DNA of 64,000 nucleotides from Rachycentron canadum (GCA_038496675.1 CM076659.1:17789897-17853896), one strand, 5' to 3'; counted from the first letter of the stretch, positions 1-12,926 are shown. Program-made: numbers and translations. Notes: a model not told the origin generated them from the letters alone.

Positions 1-1483
1 AGCTGTTTTTTTTTTGTGTGTTTTTTTTTATTTTTGCAGATGAATAAAAAGCTGCTCACTGAAAAACAGCAGATGAAACAGCCAACATGATGCTTAAAAA
101 GCTCTGTCAGAATGCGGGTTGACCTTGTTTTGAAGTGAAGAAAATCTAAAGGCGAAGGTTTGTTCCCATATTTGTTTCACACATTTCCTTATGTTATACA
201 GGGAAGTACAAATGTAATATTTGTACACATCAACGCCCGAAAACACTTTCATCTTTATCAAAAACTCCACTTTTCAAGATGCCTTCATATAAAACAGCAA
301 AAATTAGTATGCTAACAGTACAGTAGGTATGCGATAACCACTCACAACTTTGCTGGTTACAATGTAATAAACAGAAATTATACCATGATTGTACAACCAC
401 ACAATACATTAGCAACGGATCAGCCTACTTCTATTCAGAGGACACTTCAGAAATGGACATCATGATGTAGACATGTAGGTTTTAGCACTTCTTAGAAAAT
501 CATCTTGTTGTTACAATTGTTAAAATTCATGTGGAAAAAGCTTGATTTAGATACTTATTCCATATTCTTGTTTTGCTCATCTTAATGTTTATATCAGCAC
601 TGTTAAAAATCCCATAATTTGTTATCAAGGTAAACACTAAAACTCCAATCTTCACAAAGCAGACCAAAGGAAAATTTGACCGTGAAAAACCTCAGGTAGA
701 TGATAAAAAAAATAAATGAAATAAAAGCACATGCTTGACTGGAACAAAAACTGGCAGCATAATACCTTCATCTTTCTCGTTTACACAATAGCCAGGTACA
801 AGCTTACATGCACAACAAAATGCTTCCTGCCCACAACTCAGCTTGGTATTCATCATGTAAAAACAAAGCCTGTGAGGTCACGTTCAGAAATATGTACATC
901 CAAAGTCCGACAACAGGGCAACATACAGACCTGGGTCAAATAAACTGTTTCTCTCACATCACTTGCCCTTATTTTTTTTTAACTTAAAAGGTAAGAAACA
1001 TCTATTTATCAACTTAGTGGATATGAGGAATGGATCCTGAATAACTGAGGTGAATATGAACAGTGTTTCCACCTAGGTATTTATCATCAGATTACAATCA
1101 AGAAGAGAATGACATTCAGTTCTGTTGAATTTGTAAATGGTTTCAGAACAATTAACATAAGAGCTTAGAGCAGGAATTATTGTTTCTCAAGACTGAAAAA
1201 GAAAAGACATGGGATCATTAGGAGATTAGGGAGTGGGACCTGGTATTTTATGAATAAACACATTGTAAGTTGAGGTTTTACAAAACACATGTACCGAAAA
1301 TTTCTGGAATAATAAGCAGTTTTGAGTCCCTTAAATGGACACCAATACCCTTTTTAAAGTGCAATAGTACCAAATAAGTAAGCTCAAGTACCCTGCCAGC
1401 TTCTCAGGTACCTGCACCACAGCCAACTGTGCAGAAAGCCTCATTGGAAAAAAACATACTGTGCTTGGAAAGCACCCCCTCCC

Positions 1484-1514
<31 letters not shown>

Positions 1515-4500
1515 CTAATGCAGAGTTGAACTGTGCTAAGTTGAGAAAAACACACAGCTCAGCTCCCTCCACTCACACTCACATACATATACATACACAA
1601 AAAAACGCTCCCTGCTTCGAGCCCTTTAATTCATAAAGTCTTGAATTGTCCGTCTCCCTCCCCCATAATTCCTAGCAACAGCACCACAGCTGTTGATATT
1701 GTTAACTGCTGCCAGCTGTGACAGCTGTGCAGCCAAAAACATGAACACGCAGCTTGTTACTACATCCAACACACACATTATGGTCATATTCTTTACATGT
1801 TGTATATTAACATGTCATTAGCCTTACAAAGGAATGATCACCAGTTAATAGAAAGAACACAAAAAACAGTATCCAAAAAACACCTGTCAACACAACTACA
1901 CATTATTTGTACACATTTGTTCTGTTGTAACACTGGAGTAATGATGCATTGCACTGGCTCGCATCCTTTCACACTGAACTCCTCACTGCCCTCTCATACC
2001 AAACTGTACTCATTTCCTGTTTGTGTCCAAAATAAACCAGCGGCTGCCAAGCGAAAACGAGGAGCTCAGGAAGACCGAGTCTGACCGAGCAGGAGAAAAC
2101 AAGTTGTGCTCCAGAGCAGTCAGTGACCTTATTGCTACGTGAAAGGAACTGATAAATACTTGTGTGTAGAGAACATCCTCTCTCACTGTGCACAGGCATT
2201 AACAAGGTGTTAAAGAGGTTTCCTCAAAGTTTGCTCAGAAAGCTAAAAGAAGCTTCATTAACGTGAGCGGTGGTTCGCATCAGTGCAGTGAAGTCAGTGC
2301 AGCTGTTCTGCACAGATGTCATGGCTTACTCCAAATTCACAGCAGCAAAAGGTGATGATGGGGAAAACCTCCATTAGCTTGTTAACACCACCACTGAATA
2401 CTTTTAGTTTCTTCAAATTACACATAAATCATGACACGGAATTAAGTACGGGCATGATCACCACTTTTCTGTTTGATATGAATCATTATAACATTTCTCT
2501 CAAAAGATGAGCACAGCCTGGTGCAGGTTTAACTGTCATCTAATTAGAACCAATAGAAATCAGCACCGCTCTCTAACAAGTCATCTTTCATAAAGAGATT
2601 TTATAAGTTGTAAATAATAAATTATTTAAAATAAATGATTGACTAATGTTTCACAGATCATGTAGTTATAAGCCATTATAAAAAATACTTTTGGGTTGCC
2701 AGGTTGTAAAAAATCTCCTTTGCCTGGTCCTGATCCAGCATCTGGTGTTTTAAAACAGCTGTCGGGCATCTGGACTAGAATCCATTTATGAAGAAATTAT
2801 TAACATTTCAGCCTTGATGCATTTCAATACATGAGAAAGTTTGTTTATGATTTATAAATCATGTAATAAATCATGATGGTTAACCAACATTATTAACTAC
2901 ATTAATACAAATAACACATAAGGGATTTTGTACACACTGACAAACCTCAAGCTTTTATTAATTCCTTTTGATTGATCCATAAAGCATTAGTGAATGATTT
3001 ATTAGCCATTAATAAATCCGTAACTTACATCTTTATTAGAAGGTTGTCTCCAGAAATATGCATTAAATTCTAATCAAGTTCAATGCCGATACTTTGAGAT
3101 GTAAACAGAGCTCCTTAAGTCATAATACTTTTCATACTTGAGTGAGTTTTGCTTTGCAGGAAACTGTGTATTTATTATAACTTCCTCTCTCCCTCGGAGA
3201 AACACATCCTACGAGTGGAGTGGTCACACAGACTAAACCATGCGATGCACAACAGACATAACAGTATTTTATAGAGTTGTAAAAAAAAACCACTGGCTGC
3301 GTTAAACAAGGATGTAACTGCTTTATAACATCTATCTGCCTCAGTGTGGACCAGAAGCCGACATGGAATGATTCAGAGACAAAGACAAAACAAAAGCCAT
3401 AAAACACATATTGTCAGAATGGAAACAGGCTATAACAGCACCAGCCATACCACCAAATATCTGTGACAAGAAGTAATAATTTTGTGCATCACTATATCTG
3501 CTATGCTACTATAGAAACATGAATACTATACATTCAACATACCATCAGGATCTGACTCTGCTTCCAGACATACAGCTCACTGTCGAACATGAGTGAAGGG
3601 TTTTAGAGATTAGTTTGCGCTCAGCTAACACCTGCACACGTAGTGACAGCACAGTTTCCTCTAAACATGTAGTAAAGTGAGTCTACATTGATGAGATCAG
3701 GTTGTATATTGCATTAGTGTACAATTCAGATGAGGTTTGTGTGGAAAAGAATGTGATCTGTGAGTCCAACAGCAGAGAGCAGAGTTCAGTTTTCTAACTT
3801 TTAAACAGCCATTTCTCCACTCTCCTCATCCCCAGAGTAAACAGGCATAACTCTACTTCCTGTTCACCAAGACTTTATTTTGTTTTTGTTTTTTTCTTTA
3901 AATCTATAGGAGAGCAGCTACAGTGATCGCTAAAGTGAGTACAAACTACCACCACACGCAGTGGACAGGACGGGACGTTTTCTGCTACACGTTGTCATGA
4001 TATAATCATCATTTTTGGGTATGTAGGTCGTTGAGACTGCAGCGCGTTACCATGACAACTGGAATAAACCCAAGGGAAGGCAAGGGGAGCGCCTACAGAG
4101 TTGGAGAAACACCAACACAGAGAGAGGGTGTAATTCAGGACTCTATTGTGATCAGTTTTAGTCGATAACTGCAACACTAAATACATATCCAGCTGGATGG
4201 AAATTAAAAAAAACCAAAACAAGTTTCTTTCCCTGTGGGAATTAGTCAAGGATATGACTGAATATCTGAACACTGCTCCGGTTCAATACTGCAGAGATTT
4301 ACAACATATTTGATATTGTTGCCAGGTGAAAATGTATCTGTGTCTATTTTTAAGCTCCCTCAACATGCATTTTCCAGTTTATCCATTTTTTTTGCGTTTC
4401 AAAATTTTCATCATTTGTTTTCATCTTAGCTGCTAAGTTCCAGATACATTTTCCTGAGTAACTAGTTTCTGTCCTTGAAAAGTATTTCACACCTGCCTCT

Positions 4501-4859
4501 ACCTCAGCATCCCTAAAGGATTCAGCATAAAAAATGAATGCACTATTAATAAGCTGTGAAATCCCTGATCTGACAAAACTGGGGCTACGAGGAAATAATA
4601 CCTGAAAATGAAGCATACACATTCACCCACAATGCATCATCACGTCAGATCCTTGTTAAATAGAAAGAAGTGAATGAAATTAAGCAGAAGATCTCTAACT
4701 TGTCAATGCTGGAGACTTTTCCCAGTTGCTATGTTGCTGCAGTGTTGCATGATGGGTTACGGACGATGATAACAGGCGCATAAGTGTGTGAGTGTGTTGT
4801 GTGTGGTCATCTGTGATCAAGTTCTTGCGTCACACTGCAGAGCAGGAAGAGTGGGGAAG
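1..4859 (-). other. lgalsl downstream region, probably largely 3'UTR
   Basis: No credible coding exon is seen on either strand in this 4.9-kb block. It lies directly 3' of the lgalsl stop codon on the minus strand. Several minus-strand AATAAA motifs occur (plus-strand TTTATT near 3873, 3169, 2953 and 28), so a long 3'UTR is plausible, but sequence alone cannot show which signal is used. The block also holds a 29-base poly(A) run at 1484-1512 and an AT-rich stretch (about 2570-3060) full of short words such as ATTAATAAATC, which looks repeat-derived. Confidence 0.45.
1484..1512. repeat. poly(A)/poly(T) run of 29
   Basis: Uninterrupted 29-base A tract on the plus strand. It makes the homopolymer part of the minus-strand open frame around it meaningless as protein. 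Confidence 0.9.
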
Positions 4860-7800
4860 TTAACCGAGCTTGGTGATCTGTAGATCTCCTTGTATTCGTA
4901 CTGTATCGATAGAGGGCAAAGATTTTACTTTGTGATAAAAGTCAAAGAGCTGGTGTCCGTCCACGAATATCCGGAACCTCTGGTGCTCGCAGTGGATCTC
5001 AATCTGCAGGGGGGAGAGAAAGACAGAGAGAAAGTCACCAGAGAGAGGATTAGATAAAATGTATCATCAATAATGCAAGTTGAGATTAAGCAAAGTACAT
5101 TTACAATTTATAATCAGTCTTAGAAGACAGATTGACACTGGTATTGATGCATCAAACTGCAATAAATGGGTAATAAAGATAAGCACAAGGTGCATATTAG
5201 TTAGACAGCTTGGCAAACATGTTTGCTCCCTTTCTTATGTCTTAATATGAAACTACATCAAGCAGTCAGTTTAGCGACTGGAAACAGGGTGAAACAGCTA
5301 ACATGGGTTAGGGTTAGGGGTTAGGGTTCTGTCCAAAGGTTAAAAACTAGTAACTAAAATAAAATCCCCTCTACAGCTCACCAGTGAATACTCTATTTCA
5401 GATGTTTAAAGCAAGTGTTTCTCAAAGTGTAAAAACCAGCTTCCAGTCTTGATGCTAAACTAAAGGGCCACTGTTTCATACAGTACAAACAGATATTAAA
5501 GTGGAGTAAATCTAATCATCTAAATCTCAGCAAGAAAGCAAATGACATTTCTTCAAAATTCCCAGGACCACTCCTTAACATTTCTTTTCTATCATCACGT
5601 CATTAAAAATACGTTAAAAAAACAAAAAACAAAAAAAAACAAAACCTACTCTGCTGTTACATTTATGATGAACCAGCTGTGTCACAACAGCAGTGACACA
5701 GGGGAGGAGAGAGTAAACTGCATTTCTACTGCGTTTCTACTCTTTCCATTTGAAGTTGTGTTTCTGGTCACCTGAACATGTCCGATAATCTCTCTCCAAT
5801 AATCCTCTTTTTTAGCTCTGCAACAATTGGGGGGAAAAAAAAAACAAAAAAAAAACCAGCTCTTTAGCTGCTAATTGCACCACTATGTTCACCAGCTAAT
5901 CTAAAGGTCACAGAGAGTTGGTTTTTTCACTGATATAAGATGCATAGTGAGTGGAAAAAACAGAGAACACAGAGTGAATCAAAATAGCAAAACAATGAGC
6001 TAAACACAGAAGCAGAGTCAGTCTCACCTTTAACACTTCACCTTTTTCAAGGTTTATGTATAAATACTGATTGGTGCAGCTTTAACTAAATACAGGAAAT
6101 GTTTTATGGATTTTAATGAGCAAGTTGTTTTCATTTGACAGCTGATCAATTACTGCCAAACCATTTCAGTGTTCTAAAATATACTGAACCACCAAAACGC
6201 TTTGACTCTTTTGCTTACAAGTGCTGTGAACTTTAACAAACCAAATACAGAGATGCAACTGTGTAAACATCTCTCTGTAGGGTTTGGACAAAAGCAAAGT
6301 TGTAGGTGTGATCGGACGGCCTCAGGCAGACTGTTTTCAATGAAGAGAATAACAGAGACGAGTCCTCCTGCTCTACCACAGCACATCATGTGTCTGTCCA
6401 CATGCCTCCAAATTCAGGAGGTAGTTTGTTGGAAACAATCAGCAAGACAGCCCTAATCTCCAGCCCCCAGCTTTTGACAGTCATGACTGTGCTGACCTGC
6501 TCGATCACACTCTAACCACAAACAATGACACTTTATCAGAGAGCTGGCATTACATAACCAGACACAGGGATCACCTCCAAAAGAAGTTTATTATAGTAGG
6601 TGCTGTGTCTTTAGACTTTCAGTATATTATGCTAATAAATTAGGTCTAAACCTCATTTCTTTTAGTCAGCGTTAGTGTCAGTTTAAAAATAAATTCTCTT
6701 CTGCTTTGGACTGAAACACCTCATCATGTATTTATAGTAAAGCACCATATGTGTTGTTCATGCTCATTTTCAGGATTATTGGAGCAGAATCTGATGTTAT
6801 GAACTGACGGGTCCTCTGGTTGTCTGACAATTACTCATCATACATATGTGGTCAACTCCCCCACCCCCACACAAACAACTGATGTTGCCCCTCACACACA
6901 ACTCAGGATACGGGCTGTATTCATGCTTGATAGTTCCGATTTATCATGGAAGAGCATTTCCTGTTTGTCTCTGCTGCATGTCTATCATGCAGATAAGATA
7001 TTCACAACATTACTGTAGTAACATGTAATCATCTCTATGTAACATTACAAGGAAGCAACTTGTAGTTGTAACTGTGACCTTTTGCATGTTTTTGTATAAT
7101 TACTGCTGCATTCCTGCTACAGTTGCAACTCATGCTTTTTTTTAATTGTTGATTATTTAGTGGATAATTGATTAATTGTTTAACAGCTTAAAACCCAAAG
7201 ATATTCATTTTATAGTCACATTAACCTGTAACCACATCAAACTACATGGAAAATTAAATGTTACATTTCTCACCAGGACAGTTTGTTTGAAGATTATTGC
7301 TTGAAAAAACAAAACAAGGACAAAAAATCTTCCTGCTGATCAGCTGCTCAACTGAATGGTTCAGCATCAATTACTGCCTCTCATCTTCTTACACATATCA
7401 TAAAGCATCTACTGTAGTCCAGGCAGCCAGCGGCTCACATCCAGCTGTTTCGCCTCAGCTGAAGTTTTTGCTGGATTGTGAAAAACACCAATCTGTGAAT
7501 CACTCACAGATCAAGTAGAGTTTGGCCTGGTGGCCTGAGGTATTAAAGTAAGCAAGTTCTCAATCTCTATCTCTTTTATTCTTCACTCAACCACCTGTTA
7601 CAACAGGTAACAGGTGGTTGAGTGAAGAATAAAAGAGAATGGTGAATGTGTTTGAGGAAAGATTTCCAACATTATCCCAATCTGAATGGTTATCACGTCT
7701 CAGCCTTCACTGCTGATTTGCACTGACTCTTTGTCCTGGCCTCATATGTTGTCTTTTTGTGCCTCACTGTACACTGACTGCTTTGTTTAAATGTTAGATG

Positions 7801-10121
7801 TGGCACCACTGGTCCAACAGAAACAAAGTGTCACCCCCACAAGTTTATATAATGCATATTGACCCTTTAGTGTGGCTGTTCAAACAACTATAAAAACATG
7901 GTGTATAAACTATTACATTACAAGCATACACAAACCTCAAGTATCCAGGGCAGATTTCCCATTTAAACTCATCTAACTTTAGCTAAGCCGTTTTGCAATG
8001 CACACAATGACTATAAAAGCCATTTGTGAGCAGATTGACTACATCCACAAACCTCAGCAATTAAATTAAGGAGTGTAATATTTTCATACCCTAAAGGAAG
8101 ACTGTCAGACCAAAAAAATAGAATGAATTATTTATATTAATATGTAAACTTAGCGAAGAACATGATGTAAATTCTCAGTCATCAGGTCAAAGAAAAAGGA
8201 TTCCCAAGTAAGACAAACTCCAAGAAAATGCAATCTCCACAATGACATGTGTTGGTCAAGAAGCCTAGAAAGCCTCTTTTCCTGTGCCAGCCTGCAAACA
8301 GGACATACCCAGCATCATCTGACATGCAGGTTAGTGATGAATGCAAAAAAAGGGTCTTTACCCTAAAAGGTTGATCAGGAATGAAGGGAAAGTAGGCGGT
8401 GGATGCCTCCTCCTCTGTCCATTTCCCAGAAACACGGGCACTGCGCAGAAACTGGCGGTCACTGAAGCGGGCGGTGAGTTTTAGGGCCACATCTTGCGGC
8501 GGCTCTTCCTTCTCCGAGTCGCGGCCACAGGTCAGACTCACATCAAACCTGGAAGAGGAGGAGGGGACCAGAGGATTGAAGAGTAAGAGGCAAACAGGAA
8601 GTCAGATGTAGGATATAAGTCCAATAGCTAATCTGGGATAAATGAGATTCATAATTCTGCTGCTGCTGTGTAAGAGCAAACCAACTGGGTGTTAATTAGA
8701 AATAATCCCCACTGCTAGTTTTGCTTTACCCTCCAACAGCTGTGCTGTTTCCACACATCTTTGTGGTAAGTGTATAGACGTGCTTACAGGAACAAACTTC
8801 CCCAGCGTTGGGAGACAAGAGCAAAAGAGTCTGAGCCTCGGAGCAGCTCTGTCCGGACATTCACATGAACTTTGACATGAATACTGTGCCAGCAGCTGCC
8901 AGTGAACATGATGAGGTCATGGGGATGTTTCTTCCAAGTCTGACACAAGTTTCCATGTAGGGTATGGACACACCCAAACAAGTCTGTTTGACTGGGCCTT
9001 ATTTTTCTTTTTTACCCCCTTTTCTCCCTGCTGATGAGGGAACGCCCTGTCTCTACATACTTAAGAAGCCACCATTCTCTCTGTGTCCTGGAGTGGCTGT
9101 GCAAGTCTGACAGGACTAAGAACAAAAAGCCTATCTCTAAAAGAACATCTCAATAATGTGTATGTGGATAACACAAAACGTGATGTTTTGAATATGTTGA
9201 GCTCTGCTCTAGATAAGGCATGTGTGCACGCACTGCTAACTGTTATCTTACCTGTCTGGCTCCAGGTCGACAATGCCCATCACTATGATCTTCTTCCCTG
9301 GCCGCATGCCGCCCCTGATGCGCCCGCTGAATGGCACCGTCTATGCAAAGCACATTTAATTCACATTACGCACAGCCCGGAGCGAGAGGCACACAAGCTT
9401 TCCAATGATTAAGGCGTCTTTCATACCAAGAGACGAGATAAATCCTCCTTGTCAGGTGAGATGAGGCCGGGGTTCCCCAGCGAGTCGTTCAGGTGGTCAT
9501 CGTCCACATTCTTCAACACCAGTGATTTATAAAAAAAAAACACACACACACAGGACGCAAACCGTCATTTATCGCCCTGTCAGGTGGGATATAAACTGGC
9601 CTGTCGGAGGCTAAACACCCACCGTGAGACTGCAGGCCTGTTAAATAAATACACACAGTGTGGCCTCACACGCGGCTTCCAACAATGACAGGGTGGCAGC
9701 GGACCTGTCATGTTGTTATCAGGGCTCCTGTCGCGAGCAACGTGGGATTAGAAATTGGCCTCATCAGATCCGAATCGGCCGCAGGTTGCACTGCGCCTTA
9801 TATGCGCACATTCAGAGCACCGGCTGAACGGCCTGGCTGCAACACACACCGCCGACACATCTCAACACAAACGTATTGGATTTCCTATTTCCTCCCCGGC
9901 CACAGATGAAAGAGGAGTCGCCTTGCGCCCTGAATGCGCTGCGCACGGCGCTCCGCATTTACAATAAGCGCCGGAAAATCGACATAACGGTGCTTTTAAA
10001 TCAACCCCCCAGGCCGGTATTCACAGGACATGAGAGCCAACACATCCGACCTCCGCCCCGGTCCCCCTGCAGCCCCCAAAATACTCACTATTCCGTCCTT
10101 TTCCGCTGCCTGCACCGCCAT
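4860..10121 (-). CDS. lgalsl: galectin-related protein (LGALSL/GRP), five coding exons
   Basis: Exons in transcript order are 10121-10089, 9510-9427, 9340-9252, 8548-8362 and 5003-4860. All junctions are GT-AG and in phase, giving 178 residues against 172 in human LGALSL. The start follows the short first exon MAVQAAEKDGI. Recognisable family blocks are DDDHLNDSL (about residues 14-22), GRIRGGMRPGKK (45-56), YFPFIPDQPFR (121-131), FVDGHQLFDFYH and the C-terminal GDLQITKLG. This is a single galectin beta-sandwich with no signal peptide or membrane segment, so cytosolic or unconventionally secreted. Canonical sugar-binding residues are degraded: the H-x-N-P-R position reads R-F-S-D-R (96-100), and the W-G-x-E-x-R position reads W-T-E-E-E-A (112-117). 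This matches the known lack of beta-galactoside binding in this family. Its molecular role is poorly defined. It is divergent from abch1. Confidence 0.95.
5266..5400 (+). repeat. interspersed repeat fragment with TTAGGG-like insertion
   Basis: GACTGGAAACAGGGTGAAACAGCT followed later by CTGTCCAAAGGT resembles a repeat very common in percomorph fish, recalled from general knowledge. A more complete relative lies at about 42073-42330. In this copy a run of TTAGGG/TTAGGGG units (5304-5328) interrupts the two blocks. Confidence 0.5.
7110..7260. repeat. degenerate AT-rich interspersed repeat fragment
   Basis: TGATTAATTG words followed by CCCAAAGATATTCATTTTA match the pattern of an abundant teleost repeat with ATCGATTAAT-rich ends, recalled from general knowledge. 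Related fragments are at about 26645-26900, 59500-59755 and 62830-63000. Confidence 0.45.
7570..7638. repeat. perfect 32-bp inverted repeat with 5-nt loop
   Basis: The arm 7570-7601 is the exact reverse complement of 7607-7638, separated by AACAG. No mismatch occurs in 32 pairs, and pairing stops at the next base on each side. It lies in lgalsl intron 4. Confidence 0.95.
8549..9251 (-). other. lgalsl intron 3 (703 bp)
   Basis: Minus-strand donor GTAAGA sits next to 9252 and a pyrimidine-rich acceptor next to 8548. I see nothing else supportable in it. The other short lgalsl introns are 9341-9426 (86 bp) and 9511-10088 (578 bp), the latter containing an A10(CA)n tract at 9531-9552. Confidence 0.85.
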
Positions 10122-10340
10122 CTTGAGCTGAAGAGCATAGGATGCTTATTATGGGAGCAGAGGCAGCCCCGCCGGGGAGCGTGGTGTGTCAGCGTCGTGG
10201 CACTGACTCAGGAGGATTTTCCTGTTCCTGCTGCTGCTCCAGTCCCGCTCCTGTTCCTGGGTCTCCACGTCTCACCGGGCCTCACACAGAGCACTCACCT
10301 ATCGGGACATCCCTCCGCTCCTCTGTCTCAAATGGGTGGA
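10122..10340 (-). promoter_or_regulatory. lgalsl 5'UTR and GC-rich promoter region
   Basis: The sequence around and upstream of the lgalsl start codon (roughly 9680-10330) is visibly richer in G+C and CpG than its surroundings, as expected for a CpG-type vertebrate promoter. The bases before the ATG read CTCAAG on the minus strand, with A at -3, a favourable context. No TATA box is evident, and the transcription start cannot be fixed. Confidence 0.5.
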
Positions 10341-12926
10341 TATCTGCTGACGTATGCTTTATAATAATTACAGACTAAAAGCTTAATCCCCGTCTGTTGG
10401 ACAAGGATAATCAGACAGATTTCCCTCAACCCTTCACCCAATTAGGCAACGCGCTCTTTGGACTCTTTCGGGTTTTATTTGTCTCAGAGCGGAACAAGGA
10501 TCCAGGAGTTCATTTAGGCTGAATAAGTGCTGGGTTTGAGCACCAGACCGCTGCACCCCTCTGCTGCTTGTTCCGATTAAAGGTGCCACATTGGGCTCTG
10601 GTCCCATTGACCAAAGTGTACACACTCAATACTGAATGAATGATTAAATAATACTGTTGGCCCTAACCCTAAAAACAGCTCCAAGTGGACCACTTCCTGC
10701 CCAGTTGTGAGCCTGGAGCATTAATTGGTTTTCAGTGAATGAAGTGGAAATTCACTCAGTCTGTCACTGACTTTAACCTCCCCCCTCTCTCTGTTCCTCT
10801 CCCTGTATCTGTCCATTCGTCTGCACATCAAACCAGCCAGGTTGATTTATTCTCTGAACGGATGTATCCTGCCCCTCTGTGGGCATTTGAAGGCATCACA
10901 AGCTGAACCAGCCCATCAAGCGCCAGCTCCACGGTTTCTAAAGTCAGTTCCTGATGCATTTGGTGCAGGTAATTTGGATATTGTTTATTTTACTCCCTCA
11001 AGACACACTTGACATTTCGTGGTTTATTTATCCAAAGTCTCTGGAACAAGACAGAGTATCTAGTTTTTGTACTGCCAGACATTATATCATGCTACACTCA
11101 AACAGGTAAATCCCCTTTTTGTCTGGACTTGAGTTTTGTGTCAAGGGTTCAGAATAAAGTGGATGAACACATATGTCTGATGTCCATTTGCTGAATTTTT
11201 TTGAAAATAACCTTTTAACTTTGCTGCTAAAGAAAAATCAACCAAGATTTTTCATTAAAAAAAATAAATTTATTTAAAGCGCCTCTCACTTAAAAAGAAA
11301 CAAGCTGAAGGCTAAATGTTAAAGAGTTTAACATTATCTTTGAATATGCCTGGTTTATTTTTCCACAGCAGTGAGCAGATTGTTTTGCAGCAAGAGACAA
11401 TGATGATAAAAAAAGACATAGACCCAAATGTGCAGCACAGTACACGATGACTCAATATGAGTTAATGAAAACCACTGTAACAGCTGTGTCCAATATTCCC
11501 CCACATTAATCTCTATGGTGCAGCCACAGCAACAGACATAAACATCCCCATACACCCGGCTCCTCTGACCACACCACTGATTCTTGTTTGTCCTGATCAT
11601 TTGAATTTTCAAACAACCTAATCTTACTCGTATCTCTGGATTTAGGTTCTCATTTTTTCTATAGAAGCAGAATAACTTTTACATAAACAGAACTGTGCAG
11701 AAGTCTACTTCATGTCAAAATTACACCGTGAAAAAGGCCCGTTACACCAGGTTTGTGCTTGGTTGACCTGCTTGCGCTTCACATACACATGTTGTATGAG
11801 GTTAATTCAGAGTTTGACAGACATAAAATCCTATTTTTGCATTTGAAGTATCCAGTTTGTTTGCTGGTTTCCCTTTGAGAGTGGCCTTGCTGATGCAGAA
11901 TTGTGATTTTATGTCTGTCAAATATTAACAAGCTTCCAAAGAGTTAACCTCATACAACATGTGAATGTAATGCTCCAGCATGTTTTGAACAAACCTGGTG
12001 TAATGGACCTTTTTCACAGCATCATTTTGACGTGAAGTAGTCGACAAATACAGGTGTTAGCAATGACATGAATTATGGTTCATTCCATTTAGGTTTAAGA
12101 GCCAGGTTCCTGCTATTTCTCAAGTGTGAGGGGAGGTCACACTGAATATTTTACACTTTAGCCTATAGAAGCATTTTTTTTTCAGATTTTTTTTTCAGTT
12201 TTTTTAATGCTGCATACACATTTCCTGTATTTTCTGGTTGTATTCTAATAAAGAGATTGAAAAATAAATACAAATGATCACTATAGCATTGATAAAACAA
12301 CAAATGTAATGGTGGCCCAAGACTTTTGCACAGTACTGTATAAAGATATGTTTTTATTTATCCCGGAGGGAAGTGAAGGAAGCTGGCTACTTGAATCAGT
12401 CATAAGCTTTATGAATGCCTTTCTTCCTTTTTTAATTCCCATTTCTCACATATCATATCCCCAACCATGCTGTTAATCTTTGTGTCTCCTCTCTCTCCTC
12501 TAATTGTTCACTGAGGTTTGGATCAGTGACAGTTGGTTGCTGCGGTGTGACGTTGTGCTGTACAAATAACTCACAGCCACATGTAGAGGAAGCTGATGTT
12601 CTCTTATGGTTGATCTCGATTGCTCTGGATCTCTGAGACAACCTGATGTGTTTTTCTGTGCTTCTGAATCCAGTTAGTAGAGATTTTCTGAGCTGTAAAC
12701 TCCTCTGGCCCAGAGGGAAGAATTGTAATGAAACTGGCAACAAAGATTTATTTTATTCAGACTGATTTCAGGTGTGAACTGATCTGGTTTTATATGAGTA
12801 ATCCAAGTTGAGGGGCTGTTACTCATGTGGTGTGTGTCAGTGGTATTTTATCACCATTCCCTTTCTGTAGAAATATCCTGGGATGGAAAAGGAAACTCAA
12901 ACCTCATTCATTCATTTTCTTGACAC
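10341..12926. other. intergenic region between lgalsl and abch1
   Basis: No confident gene is seen. The region includes a short CCCTAACCCTAA telomere-like motif at 10661-10672, one exon-like open stretch at about 10837-10968 (rejected, see notes) and the transposon remnant at 11687-12340. Confidence 0.6.
11687..12340. mobile_element. short non-autonomous DNA transposon with nested palindrome
   Basis: The left end at 11687-11705 (ACAGAACTGTGCAGAAGTC) pairs with the right end at 12321-12339 in inverted orientation at 17 of 19 bases. The CAGTACTGTGCAAAAGTC-type terminus is one I recall as widespread in fish. Inside, 11706-12039 is a second near-palindrome: about 50 bp of outer arm match, 11787-11805 pairs perfectly with 11944-11962, and 11813-11829 pairs perfectly with 11906-11922. 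There is no transposase frame, so it is a MITE-like remnant dependent on an external enzyme. The family name is not assigned. Confidence 0.75.

Larger units (their letters stand above)
5004..8361 (-). other. lgalsl intron 4 (3.4 kb)
   Basis: Intron between the fourth and fifth lgalsl coding exons, with minus-strand donor GTAAAG next to 8362 and acceptor CAG next to 5003. It contains a degenerate interspersed-repeat fragment with telomere-like units (5266-5400), a second repeat fragment (about 7110-7260) and a perfect 32-bp inverted repeat (7570-7638). No other exon is supported. The open frames here are short and lack splice context. Confidence 0.85.

Noticed and set aside
10837..10968. Exon-like open stretch upstream of abch1 with a good pyrimidine tract and a GTAATT donor
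   Set aside because: It ends in phase 1, which does not fit any acceptor in the next candidate exon (12927-12983), and its translation resembles nothing I know.
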